From contig DAHVRZ010000007.1 of assembly GCA_027324805.1 (NCBI GenBank), positions 1 to 36,034 on the forward strand: a stretch of 36,034 nucleotides of DNA. The letters are read 5' to 3'. The first letter of the stretch is position 1. Each line of letters opens with the position of its first letter. Positions 17,524-25,606 of this stretch are shown here, piece by piece. Source of the DNA: Candidatus Parcubacteria bacterium. Lineage in GTDB: Bacteria; Patescibacteriota; Minisyncoccia; UBA6257; 2-01-FULL-56-20. The notes below the pieces were generated by a model. That model was not told the DNA's origin and searched no databases. It saw only the letters and a list, made by a program, of their open reading frames with translations. A program made the position numbers and the translations under genes.

Positions 17524-19716
17524 TTAATTCCCCCACAAATAATTATAGTCACTGATGTCCTGTGCCCCCAAAATGGTTTGTGAGGTTTGTGCATAATACA
17601 TAATATTCCCATAGACGCTATGATCTAGACCTAAAGCATGGCCCAACTCATGAGTTGCTGTATTTTGAATTTCATTTGAAGTGCTACTCGCAAGATAATA
17701 GGAATTAAAATCTATACCTCCTGGAGTGGTTCCGGATGCCGGATACCAAAGTGCCACAATATCCGTCCAAGGATAAGTAGAACTATCAACGTCATCTAAA
17801 ATTATGTTTGCAGTACTGGTGGAAGAAGTAGAGGCAATACTTATAGGACCTACAGCATTCCATGTATTAACTGCTGCATTCCATTGTGTAGAATATTGGG
17901 TTGAGCTTGCCCAAAGTATCTTTCCATTTTCCACCGAAGGCACCCATTGAAAATCTATATAGTGCGGCCCCATCGGCGAAGAACTCACAAAGGTTGGACT
18001 GCCATCCTGGGCGGATGTCGCATTACCACTCACTAATTCTGTAGAGGTGCCATTGAGCGGCCAGTAGGCAATCAATCCGGTACTGGTAGGTAAAATTTCC
18101 TCATTGGCGGTTGAGGTGATATCCGCCGCTGATCGCTGAATATCCCACAATCTCACCTCGGCCAGGTCACCGTTAAAGTAGTTCGTCGAAGATAGCGCGG
18201 ATCTTCCAAGCCACACCGAACTGGTAGTGGACGAATTGAAGCAATCGGTAGTGGTTTGTTCTTCGCCGTCAAACAGGAGCGAGAAAGGTGTCGAGATCGC
18301 AGACCCTTTTGTGATCGCAACCTGATGCCAATACCCCACCGCATCATCATTAGCCTCACGATCAGCAGCCTGAAGTTCAATCGACGAAGTTCCATTACAC
18401 GAAAGAGTTAGGTTGATTCCACTGCTATTTTTTGAAACCGTAAACCCTTCGCCGGTGCTCGTGCTTCGGTCATCAATGATCGTGCCTGCTGTCGATGTCG
18501 ATTTGTACCAAAACTCGATGGTAAATGGCCCCGTATCGGACAGCGCGGCGGTGGATACCGGCCACGCTAGCCCACTGCTTCCGTTGAAATACATACTCTC
18601 TTCGTTATTCGGAACGGCATTGATCGTAAAATCAACCGTGGAAGTTCCCGCAGGGCCGAACGATTGCCACGAAGAAGAACTCCCATCCGAAGCTACGGCC
18701 CTTGCTTGCCAATGATAATTACCGTTCGATGCAATATAGGGCGTAAATATGCCATCTCCATTAGAGACGAAGGAGCTGGCAACATTCGCCGTCCCAGTGA
18801 ATGGAAATCCCGTGGGTTTTATTTCCACTTGGAGTTGAACGGTATTTGACGTTGCCGTGCCAAGGGTGGCCCCAAATTCAACCGTGGTAGTGTCCACCAC
18901 GCCACCTTCGCTTATTGTAGTAGTTTGGTCTGGATAATACTGATTTAATGATGAAAAATAGGTGCCCAAATCACCGGTATAGAGACTGGAAATTTCTGTT
19001 GGCGTAAGTATGCGGGAAAAGAAGGCGAAATCATCCATATTGCCACTAAAGTAATGGTTTGTATCATTACTGTAGCCGTGCCAATCGCCGATCATGTTAT
19101 AGGTACCAGAGTAGGCACCCATAGTTCCGGAATATGATGCCACTTGGGTGCCATCCAGATAAACGGTCTGCGTTGAATTCCCATATGTGATAGCGAAGAA
19201 CTGCCATTGGCCGGCGGTGACGTTCCCTCCTTGAGCGCAACCGCTCAATCCCGCAAAACAAAAATAAAGTTCTCCCCCACTCCCAAGGCCGAATAAGAAT
19301 CCACTATTGTTCGATTCATTAATCGCTTCGACGATGCCCATTGTCGAAGATATGTTTTGTGGATCGATCCATCCGGTAATGGTAAAGGGACCTGCTGGCG
19401 GAGTCGTGGATAGCGTAATTACACTATTGCCACCATTGAGGTTTGCTCCTTGGCCGAATTTTCCATATTGCGTTCCATAGGAAACATTGGCACCGCTTCC
19501 ATTGTTATTTCCCATCGTATCACTCGCATTCCCTTCGAAGCGGTAATAGGAAACCAAATTCGCATCGTTATAAAGGGGTGTGTAATATAATTCTTCAGCA
19601 GCCGCATGCGCGGCGGAAGTCTTCAAAAAAACACCGCCCATTACAAAGGCGGCAGCTAAAAGCAATATTAGTGCATAACGCGATGACCATCTTCTCAAAC
19701 CAAGGGCATCGTTCAT
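17524..19716 (-). CDS. Secreted LamG-LamG-matrixin (M10-like) zinc metalloprotease
   Basis: Start MNDALGLRRWSSRYALILLLAAAFVMGG preferred over 19833. Two LamG-like domains; C-terminal HELGHALGLDHSVYGNIMYY = HExxHxxGxxH plus Met-turn-like motif. Confidence 0.85.
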   Translation of the reverse strand: MNDALGLRRWSSRYALILLLAAAFVMGGVFLKTSAAHAAAEELYYTPLYNDANLVSYYRFEGNASDTMGNNNGSGANVSYGTQYGKFGQGANLNGGNSVITLSTTPPAGPFTITGWIDPQNISSTMGIVEAINESNNSGFLFGLGSGGELYFCFAGLSGCAQGGNVTAGQWQFFAITYGNSTQTVYLDGTQVASYSGTMGAYSGTYNMIGDWHGYSNDTNHYFSGNMDDFAFFSRILTPTEISSLYTGDLGTYFSSLNQYYPDQTTTISEGGVVDTTTVEFGATLGTATSNTVQLQVEIKPTGFPFTGTANVASSFVSNGDGIFTPYIASNGNYHWQARAVASDGSSSSWQSFGPAGTSTVDFTINAVPNNEESMYFNGSSGLAWPVSTAALSDTGPFTIEFWYKSTSTAGTIIDDRSTSTGEGFTVSKNSSGINLTLSCNGTSSIELQAADREANDDAVGYWHQVAITKGSAISTPFSLLFDGEEQTTTDCFNSSTTSSVWLGRSALSSTNYFNGDLAEVRLWDIQRSAADITSTANEEILPTSTGLIAYWPLNGTSTELVSGNATSAQDGSPTFVSSSPMGPHYIDFQWVPSVENGKILWASSTQYSTQWNAAVNTWNAVGPISIASTSSTSTANIILDDVDSSTYPWTDIVALWYPASGTTPGGIDFNSYYLASSTSNEIQNTATHELGHALGLDHSVYGNIMYYAQTSQTILGAQDISDYNYLWGN

Positions 19717-19782
19717 GGTAACTTGGCTCGATTCAATTATAGCATACGTGCGATTTGCATTAATGCCACTATCACATCCATG

Positions 19783-20110
19783 CAAACCCCCAAATAAGTC
19801 TTTGTAAAAAACCACAATAAACGCTATACCCATACGACAGAGAAAGTTATGCCACCTTGTTCAGGTGGCATAACCCGGTACAATGCGAGAAGAACCTTCC
19901 CATTCTTCTATGCAATATGTAACATGTCGTCGCTCTCGATTGCTTTCGAGACCTCTCTCAGCAGCGGTTCCCAAGTTCGAGGTACGTCCTGATGTGGGCT
20001 ACGGATAGGCCGCCTTCAAAACACCAGTATTTATGCGGCTTTCTCAATCGCGAATATGATGACCCTTGCGGGGAATCGAACGTTCGGGATTTTCCGTATG
20101 CCCCACGGGA
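19783..20110. repeat. ~330-bp diverged direct repeat, copy A
   Basis: Shares with copy B: aagtctttgtaaa-type motif, the same hairpin, ccggtacaatgcgagaagaac, ccaagttcgaggtacgtcc-gatgtgggctac, taggccgccttcaaaacac-tatttatgcggct, gattttccgtatgccccac. Confidence 0.88.
19846..19874 (-). terminator. Hairpin/terminator within repeat copy A
   Basis: gttatgccacc-ttgttca-ggtggcataac; followed on the minus strand by TTTCT. Confidence 0.6.
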
Positions 20111-20131
20111 ATCGTTCCCGGGAAGCGGTGG

Positions 20132-20341
20132 CTATCTGAAGTCCTTATGGAAGGGCATCATCCGAAGCGGCAGGGCATCTCCCTTGCCGTCGTCCCCTTC
20201 GTATTTTTCCATCAAGCCACACAGGCTATCAAAGAGACTGAGCATGCGGAGCGCTTCCGGGTATGGGAGCACCACGCCGTACTCCTCCGCGTAGTCATCG
20301 ATGAAGTCCTGCACCACTTCCTCTGGGTAACCGTATCCCAT
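20132..20341 (-). CDS. Small hypothetical acidic protein
   Basis: 69 aa: MGYGYPEEVVQDFIDDYAEEYGVVLPYPEALRMLSLFDSLCGLMEKYEGDD; protein-like composition. Confidence 0.5.
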   Translation of the reverse strand: MGYGYPEEVVQDFIDDYAEEYGVVLPYPEALRMLSLFDSLCGLMEKYEGDDGKGDALPLRMMPFHKDFR

Positions 20342-20525
20342 GAGGAATGCATTGTATTATTTTCCCCGCCTCGATCCGACCTTTATAGCTCGAAGCGTAG
20401 GACACATCCTATCAGGTGGGTGGGATGCCTCAAGGTAGCATGATCTGCCGCTGGAGCAGGATTTACAGTCGCGACATATTACTGAATGATGATAACGCGA
20501 CCCAATCAGAGTCTAATTGCCACAT

Positions 20526-20870
20526 CTATAAACGAAACAGCGACATAAGGATTTGAAAGAGACCAACAAGCACTAAAGCTCCCGTCAGCCACATCATGGC
20601 TTTAGCATGCTTCTCATTGCTACGCGCAAGCCTTTCATTCGATTCAATGAGTAACTGAAAGGCTCGATCAAGAACGACCCTGTCCTGCATAGACGATTGC
20701 TCCATCTGGAGCGAGGCAATCTGTAATGATTCAGCAATATCCAACGAGGCTGAGGCGGTCGCAATACCAACATGGTGCGCAGATTGAGCACCAACGCCAA
20801 ACCTAGACGCCTTGAGATTCTCAATTGCTTCAACCACCTCTTCATTTCTATGTTTGTTTGTTAACTCCAT
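20526..20870 (-). CDS. Coiled-coil protein with C-terminal TM helix
   Basis: 114 aa; LLIESNERLARSNEKHAKAMMWLTGALVLVGLFQILMSLF; 23 bp downstream of the HATPase-STAS gene. Confidence 0.72.
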   Translation of the reverse strand: MELTNKHRNEEVVEAIENLKASRFGVGAQSAHHVGIATASASLDIAESLQIASLQMEQSSMQDRVVLDRAFQLLIESNERLARSNEKHAKAMMWLTGALVLVGLFQILMSLFRL

Positions 20871-20893
20871 TGCTCTAGAGTGGTCTGTTGCTC

Positions 20894-21916
20894 TTAACTC
20901 GGCTGGTTGGCCAACCCGCGCTTAATCATTGCTTCGACTTCTTCGTTTGCATTCACATATCGAATCATGATGTCCGGATGCTCGCCTTGAAAAACGCGAA
21001 ACACCTCGTCCACAAAAGCCTGGCCCACCGAGTTCACGCTACGGAAATCAAGCACTACCTGCCTGAATTTCTCAAGACCCATAAGGAGTCGCTTCGCCTG
21101 TGATCGCGATACGTGAGGATCATTCGGGTCTGAACTCAAGGCAACCGCCACAATAGTCTTGCCAAACCCTATTTCCTGATCCGAGTATTGATCCATCACC
21201 TCTTTCGGGGTGCGAGTGGCATTCAGCGACAGCACCATATCGATGCATGTGCCCTTGCCAAACGACTCCCTCTTTTCAGGGGATAGGAACCATTCCTCAC
21301 CCTGGAACGTGTAGAACAAGTCGTCTGAAAGAATCGAGAACTTATCGAAGATGCGCGAGGTGAAGAAAATACCCTCCCCCGTGTGCTTTGTGGGATCGGT
21401 GGTGAATTTGCCCTTCGAAAGATGGAGGATGGCTTCTCTCATGAAGTCCAAATGAAGAGCATCTTGAATCTTATGGAAAATGCCGACGCCATTATCCATA
21501 ATCATCAACTCAAGCTCATCCTCCCGGATATCAAGCGTCACAAAGAGTACTGTCCCCTCTGAATGGTCGATAACATTGTTTACCATTTCAGTGAAACCAT
21601 ACGCGCATATCCCCTGAATGTTCTCCGGGAAGCGTCGGAGTAATGGTCTGATGTATTGTGACCAGACACGATCTTCTGCAAGTGTTGCCGTGATTGGAAG
21701 AGCGAAGTCGATATGGTTTCCCGAAGCGCTGAAATAACGGGTCCACCGAGTCCGGCCAACTTGAATGATGGTTCCCGCCGCCGCCTCGCGCGCAATGTAT
21801 TCATGCGCGCGCTGACGGGAGAATCCAAAGCGATCAGCAACGACCGACACTATATCGGATGGATGGTCCGCAATATTCTCAAAGATGAAGTCGCGGACGG
21901 CGGGTGTATCTTGCAT
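20894..21916 (-). CDS. HTH - HATPase_c - STAS-like (DUF4325-type) regulatory protein
   Basis: 340 aa; VADRFGFSRQRAHEYIAREAAAGTI (HTH), YGFTEMVNNVIDHSEGTV (N box), MIMDNGVGIF (G1), HTGEGIFFTSRIFDKFSI (G2), RQVVLDFRSVNSVGQAFVDEVFRVF (STAS-like). Confidence 0.85.
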   Translation of the reverse strand: MQDTPAVRDFIFENIADHPSDIVSVVADRFGFSRQRAHEYIAREAAAGTIIQVGRTRWTRYFSASGNHIDFALPITATLAEDRVWSQYIRPLLRRFPENIQGICAYGFTEMVNNVIDHSEGTVLFVTLDIREDELELMIMDNGVGIFHKIQDALHLDFMREAILHLSKGKFTTDPTKHTGEGIFFTSRIFDKFSILSDDLFYTFQGEEWFLSPEKRESFGKGTCIDMVLSLNATRTPKEVMDQYSDQEIGFGKTIVAVALSSDPNDPHVSRSQAKRLLMGLEKFRQVVLDFRSVNSVGQAFVDEVFRVFQGEHPDIMIRYVNANEEVEAMIKRGLANQPS

Positions 21917-21917
21917 T

Positions 21918-21955
21918 AGGGTATATAGGGTATATAGGCTATATAGCTATATATT
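21918..21955. repeat. Short tandem AT-rich repeat directly upstream of the HATPase-STAS gene
   Basis: agggtatat-agggtatat-aggctatat-agctatatat. Confidence 0.85.
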
Positions 21956-21966
21956 ACGGCCTTATA

Positions 21967-22335
21967 AGTCTTTGTAAACCCCTAAATACTTCTTTGTAAA
22001 CCCTGCGGTAGAATCTATACCGTAAAGAAGGTTATGCCACCTTGTTCAGGTGGCATAACCCGGTACAATGCGAGAAGAACATTGTAGTTCCTCTACGCAA
22101 AGCGCAACGTTGCGTCGTTCTCGATTGCTTTTGAAATCTCTTTCAACAGTGCGTCCCAAGTTCGAGGTACGTCCCGATGTGGGCTACACAATACCGTTCC
22201 AAACCTGCCCCTCGAGGGCTACGCGTAGGCCGCCTTCAAAACACGAATATTTATGCGGCTCCCTCAATCTCGAATGTGATGATCCTTGCAGGGAATCGAA
22301 CTTTCGAGATTTTCCGTATGCCCCACAGGAAAGGA
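21967..22335. repeat. ~330-bp diverged direct repeat, copy B
   Basis: See copy A; same orientation. Confidence 0.88.
22031..22059 (-). terminator. Hairpin/terminator within repeat copy B
   Basis: gttatgccacc-ttgttca-ggtggcataac, then TTCTTT on the minus strand. Confidence 0.6.
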
Positions 22336-22368
22336 TATTCGCGTTATCTAATCCCAAAAGCCGCCGCA

Positions 22369-22545
22369 TCATGGACTGGTAAGCTCGACCGACATCTGCC
22401 CGACATCGGAGCCGTTCGTCACGAGTTGGAGAGTGTAGGCGCCTGTAGCAGGGAGAGTGAGATGGCTGGCAAGATTCCCGCTCCCAGGGGCCCAGGAACT
22501 CGCGATCTTGGAACCGCTGGGGCTGAAAATGGTAAAGCTAATTCG
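22369..22545 (-). pseudogene. Remnant of a secreted beta-sandwich (PPC-like) protein C-terminus
   Basis: Minus-strand frame ISFTIFSPSGSKIASSWAPGSGNLASHLTLPATGAYTLQLVTNGSDVGQMSVELTSP*; no start codon or upstream domain. Confidence 0.6.
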
Positions 22546-22790
22546 CCTTTTGTAAAGAGTTGGTTATCCATAGGGGCATAAGGCCCTATCCTGATGTGGG
22601 CTACTAACTGTATTTTTCGAACCGAAATCGATTACAGGCCTCTCTGCTTATATATTTGTGGTTCGAGGTTGGAAAATAGAATATCCCCACAATCGAAGGA
22701 ATATATTCCCGTTTGTATAACACCCCTACAGCGAGTACCATGAATGCATGGGTTCAAAGGTCGAAAGGGACCTTATTTCCTAAAACCATG

Positions 22791-22988
22791 AAAGCAATTC
22801 ATATGGTCGCTTTCATCCTGCTCGTGATAGGCGGCCTCAATTGGCTTCTCGTCGCGTTCGGATGGAATCTCGTCAGTGCTTTGTTCGGTTCGAGCGTAGT
22901 GGCCCAGCTGATCTATATATTGGTCGGCCTCTCCGCCCTCTGGGAGATCTTCACTCACAAGAAGAACTGCCGGACGTGTACCGCATAG
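22791..22988 (+). CDS. DUF378 family membrane protein
   Basis: MKAIHMVAFILLVIGGLNWLLVAFGWNLVSALFGSSVVAQLIYILVGLSALWEIF; the ORF extends upstream to 22713. Confidence 0.88.
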   Translation, partial: KAIHMVAFILLVIGGLNWLLVAFGWNLVSALFGSSVVAQLIYILVGLSALWEIFTHKKNCRTCTA

Positions 22989-23013
22989 GAGCGTTGCGTT
23001 TGCTCTTAAGACA

Positions 23014-23045
23014 TTCAAAACCGCATCATACGATGCGGTTTTGAA
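23014..23045. terminator. Bidirectional rho-independent terminator
   Basis: ttcaaaaccgcatc-atac-gatgcggttttgaa. Confidence 0.88.
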
Positions 23046-23119
23046 TTATTATTCATGGATGATTCTTTTCTTTGTTGCTGTGCGGCGGCAGATCGTATCT
23101 GTCCGTTCGGCGATATGTC

Positions 23120-24358
23120 CTACTTCTCTATATTATAGATCTGCTGGACCTCGGCACCGGAGAGTGCGCGGTCATAGATACGGACGTCCTGTATATTCCC
23201 GTTCCAATAATGATTGCATGAGCCGCCGGACGAAAGGTTCCCGATGGTTATCACGGACGCCCCGCTGTTCGAATTGTAGCCTGCGCTCACGGCCGCGGAA
23301 TTGACCTGGACGCCGTCGAGATAGATCGCGACGCTCGTACCGTTCCGCACTCCGACCAGATAATGCCAGTTGCCGTCATTGATGGTCCCGGGCGAGGTAA
23401 GGTATCCCGCGGAACCGGTGCCGAACGTGGAGAACGATGCTTTGTTATTATACGTTTCGAGAACCCATGATTCCGCAATGCCGCATCGGTTGGCGGACAC
23501 TGCCGCCGCTTCGCTGAGGGCCGCGGAGGTTTTGACCCACGCCCCCACGGAGAAACTGCCGGTACCGAACTGGAACTGCGACGTGTTCGGAATGGAAACG
23601 ATATCGTCACTCCCGTCGAAATTGCCCGCGTAGCTCTGGTTATATCCTGACGCATAGTATGGCGTCGTTCCACTCCATGTTCCCGTACTGTTATATCCCG
23701 ACCAGTCGATCGTCGAGGGTCCGCTCCCCTCGTTGAGCGGCCAGTATCCCACAAGCGCCCTGCCGGACACGGGGAGGCTTGAAAGGCCGCTGCCCACTTC
23801 GTAAAGGGTGGGGTCGACACCCCCGGAAGACCGTACCTGTCCCGCATACTTGTTGGATTCCATGAACGCCGTTATGACATATTTCGAACCGTCGGTGTTA
23901 TAGGTGTAATAGAGATTCGAGGAGGTCTGGTTGACCGGATCCCCCGAGAGCGCATTGAACGGGCTCCCGCCGCGGATGTTCTGGAAATTGATGGGGATCC
24001 ATCCCGCACCGGCGGTCGTCTTGAAATTCGTCACGCCGCTGCACGTATATGCATATGCGGATGTCGCAAGTCCGAGATCGCTGCAGTTCGTGTTTGCGGC
24101 CGGGACGGAAATATAGTTCATCGTCGTCGTGCCGATCGAATACCCCGGCATCAGTCCCTGGTCGGATTGATAGAGGGTGACGGCGGCATCGAGGGTGGCG
24201 AGATCGCTCACCCGCCGTGCGTCGCGCGACTGCTGAACAAGCTGGATGGGGTTCAGCGTCAGGATCACCATAAGGGCGAGGAGCGATATGATCCCGAGCA
24301 CCACGACCATCTCGAGCAACGAGAATCCGGAACGGCGCGTGCGCATTATTTGATGCAT
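23120..24358 (-). CDS. Prepilin-like N-terminus fused to LamG domain (paralogue of 577-1839)
   Basis: RRSGFSLLEMVVVLGIISLLALMVILTLNPIQLVQQSRDARRVSDLATLDAAVTLY; LamG part GYWPLNEGSGPSTIDWSGYNSTGTW...DVRIYDRALSGAEVQQIYNIEK. Confidence 0.92.
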   Translation of the reverse strand: MHQIMRTRRSGFSLLEMVVVLGIISLLALMVILTLNPIQLVQQSRDARRVSDLATLDAAVTLYQSDQGLMPGYSIGTTTMNYISVPAANTNCSDLGLATSAYAYTCSGVTNFKTTAGAGWIPINFQNIRGGSPFNALSGDPVNQTSSNLYYTYNTDGSKYVITAFMESNKYAGQVRSSGGVDPTLYEVGSGLSSLPVSGRALVGYWPLNEGSGPSTIDWSGYNSTGTWSGTTPYYASGYNQSYAGNFDGSDDIVSIPNTSQFQFGTGSFSVGAWVKTSAALSEAAAVSANRCGIAESWVLETYNNKASFSTFGTGSAGYLTSPGTINDGNWHYLVGVRNGTSVAIYLDGVQVNSAAVSAGYNSNSGASVITIGNLSSGGSCNHYWNGNIQDVRIYDRALSGAEVQQIYNIEK

Positions 24359-24418
24359 AGTATAAGTATATCAAACGCCCTCCCCTTTTTTATCTTCCTG
24401 TAGTATCGTTAGGTTCGT

Positions 24419-25498
24419 ATGAACATCCTCGCCATAGAGACATCGTGCGACGAGACCGGCGTTGCCCTTCTGAAGATAGGCGGCAGAGGCGCAGCACCCG
24501 GAACAAAGAACGGGACAATAAAAATCCCGAAGGTCGAAGTGCTCGAGAATTTCGTCGCCTCGCAGATCAAACTTCATCGCGAATTCGGCGGTGTCGTTCC
24601 GAACCTCGCGAAGCGGGAACATCTGCGCAACCTTCCCATTCTTTACGCACGCCTCGAGCGGCGGCTCCGCGCCAAAGGCAAACGGCTTTCCTTCGATATG
24701 ATCACGGTCACCGTAGGACCGGGACTCGAGCCGGCCCTTTGGACCGGCATCACCTTCGCAAAGGAACTCGCGAAGAAGACCGGAAAGCCGCTCGTCGGCG
24801 CCAATCATCTTGAAGGGCATCTCTACAGCTTTCTCCTGCCGGCCGGCAGAGATCCAAAGAAAGCCGCGCCGATCAAGTTTCCGGCGATCGCACTCATCGT
24901 CTCCGGCGGGCACACGATGCTTCTGAAAATGGATTCGCTCACGGCCCGGCGGACGCTCGGGGAGACCCGCGACGACGCGGCGGGCGAGGCGTTCGACAAG
25001 GTCGCGCGCCTGCTCGACCTTCCCTATCCCGGCGGCCCCGAGATCGAGAGGATTGCACACGAAGGCGATCCGCACGCAATCGAATTTCCCCGCCCCATGC
25101 TCCACGAGAAGAACTATGAGTTCAGCTTTTCAGGACTTAAAACGGCAGTGCTCTATTATATGCGGGATCACGCACCGGTGGCCGTTGCCGCAACGCCTTC
25201 GCGCGCGGACGTCGCGGCGTCATTCCAGGAGGCCGTGCTCGATGTGCTCACCAGAAAGACCATGCGCGCCGTCCGCGAGTACGGAGCCCATTCCGTGATC
25301 CTCTGCGGCGGCGTCGCGGCGAACAAGGCGCTCCGCTTGCGGCTCGGCCGCGAGACAAGGAAGGCCGGATGCTCTTTTCTTGTTCCTTTGTTCAAATATA
25401 ATCTCGACAATGCTGCGATGATCGGCCTTGCCGGTTATGTGACGCATCTCCGCGGCAAAAAATATCCGCTCCGCGCTGATGGCAGCCTCGGCGTCTAA
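24419..25498 (+). CDS. tsaD: tRNA N6-adenosine threonylcarbamoyltransferase TsaD
   Basis: MNILAIETSCDETGVALL, GGVVPNLAKREHLRNL, GANHLEGHLYS, LIVSGGHTMLL, GGVAANKALR. Confidence 0.97.
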   Translation: MNILAIETSCDETGVALLKIGGRGAAPGTKNGTIKIPKVEVLENFVASQIKLHREFGGVVPNLAKREHLRNLPILYARLERRLRAKGKRLSFDMITVTVGPGLEPALWTGITFAKELAKKTGKPLVGANHLEGHLYSFLLPAGRDPKKAAPIKFPAIALIVSGGHTMLLKMDSLTARRTLGETRDDAAGEAFDKVARLLDLPYPGGPEIERIAHEGDPHAIEFPRPMLHEKNYEFSFSGLKTAVLYYMRDHAPVAVAATPSRADVAASFQEAVLDVLTRKTMRAVREYGAHSVILCGGVAANKALRLRLGRETRKAGCSFLVPLFKYNLDNAAMIGLAGYVTHLRGKKYPLRADGSLGV

Positions 25499-25569
25499 CG
25501 GTCCCGGCGCTTCCGTATATCGGAGCAATATCCTGCCACCCCCCCTCCGTTGCATGCAATGGCGCCCAC

Positions 25570-25606
25570 TTGACTTCATATAAGTATATGCTAATATCTT
25601 TATATG
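25570..25606 (+). promoter_or_regulatory. Promoter with overlapping inverted repeat upstream of the ArsR-family gene
   Basis: TTGACT (25570) - 16 bp - TAATAT (25592-25597); catata-ag-tatatg palindrome at 25577-25590; ATG at 25604. Confidence 0.65.

Noticed and set aside
20041-20110. Possible tRNA or tmRNA in the repeat copies (GTTCGATTCCCC T-loop-like string on the minus strand)
   Set aside because: Flanking bases do not form a T-stem (GAACG vs CCCCG), and no acceptor/D/anticodon arms or tmRNA-type 5' end were found.
19846-22059. Integron attC sites at the repeat hairpins
   Set aside because: Arms GTTATGC/GCATAAC do not fit the GTTRRRY/RYYYAAC core sites, and no integron integrase is visible; kept only as a general cassette-like analogy.
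22184-22372. 62-aa minus-strand ORF in repeat copy B
   Set aside because: Its 5' part overlaps the end of the pseudogene remnant and its frame is interrupted differently in copy A; not called as a gene.
15410-22600. Prophage or classical ICE
   Set aside because: No integrase, terminase, portal, capsid or conjugation genes are recognisable in the island.
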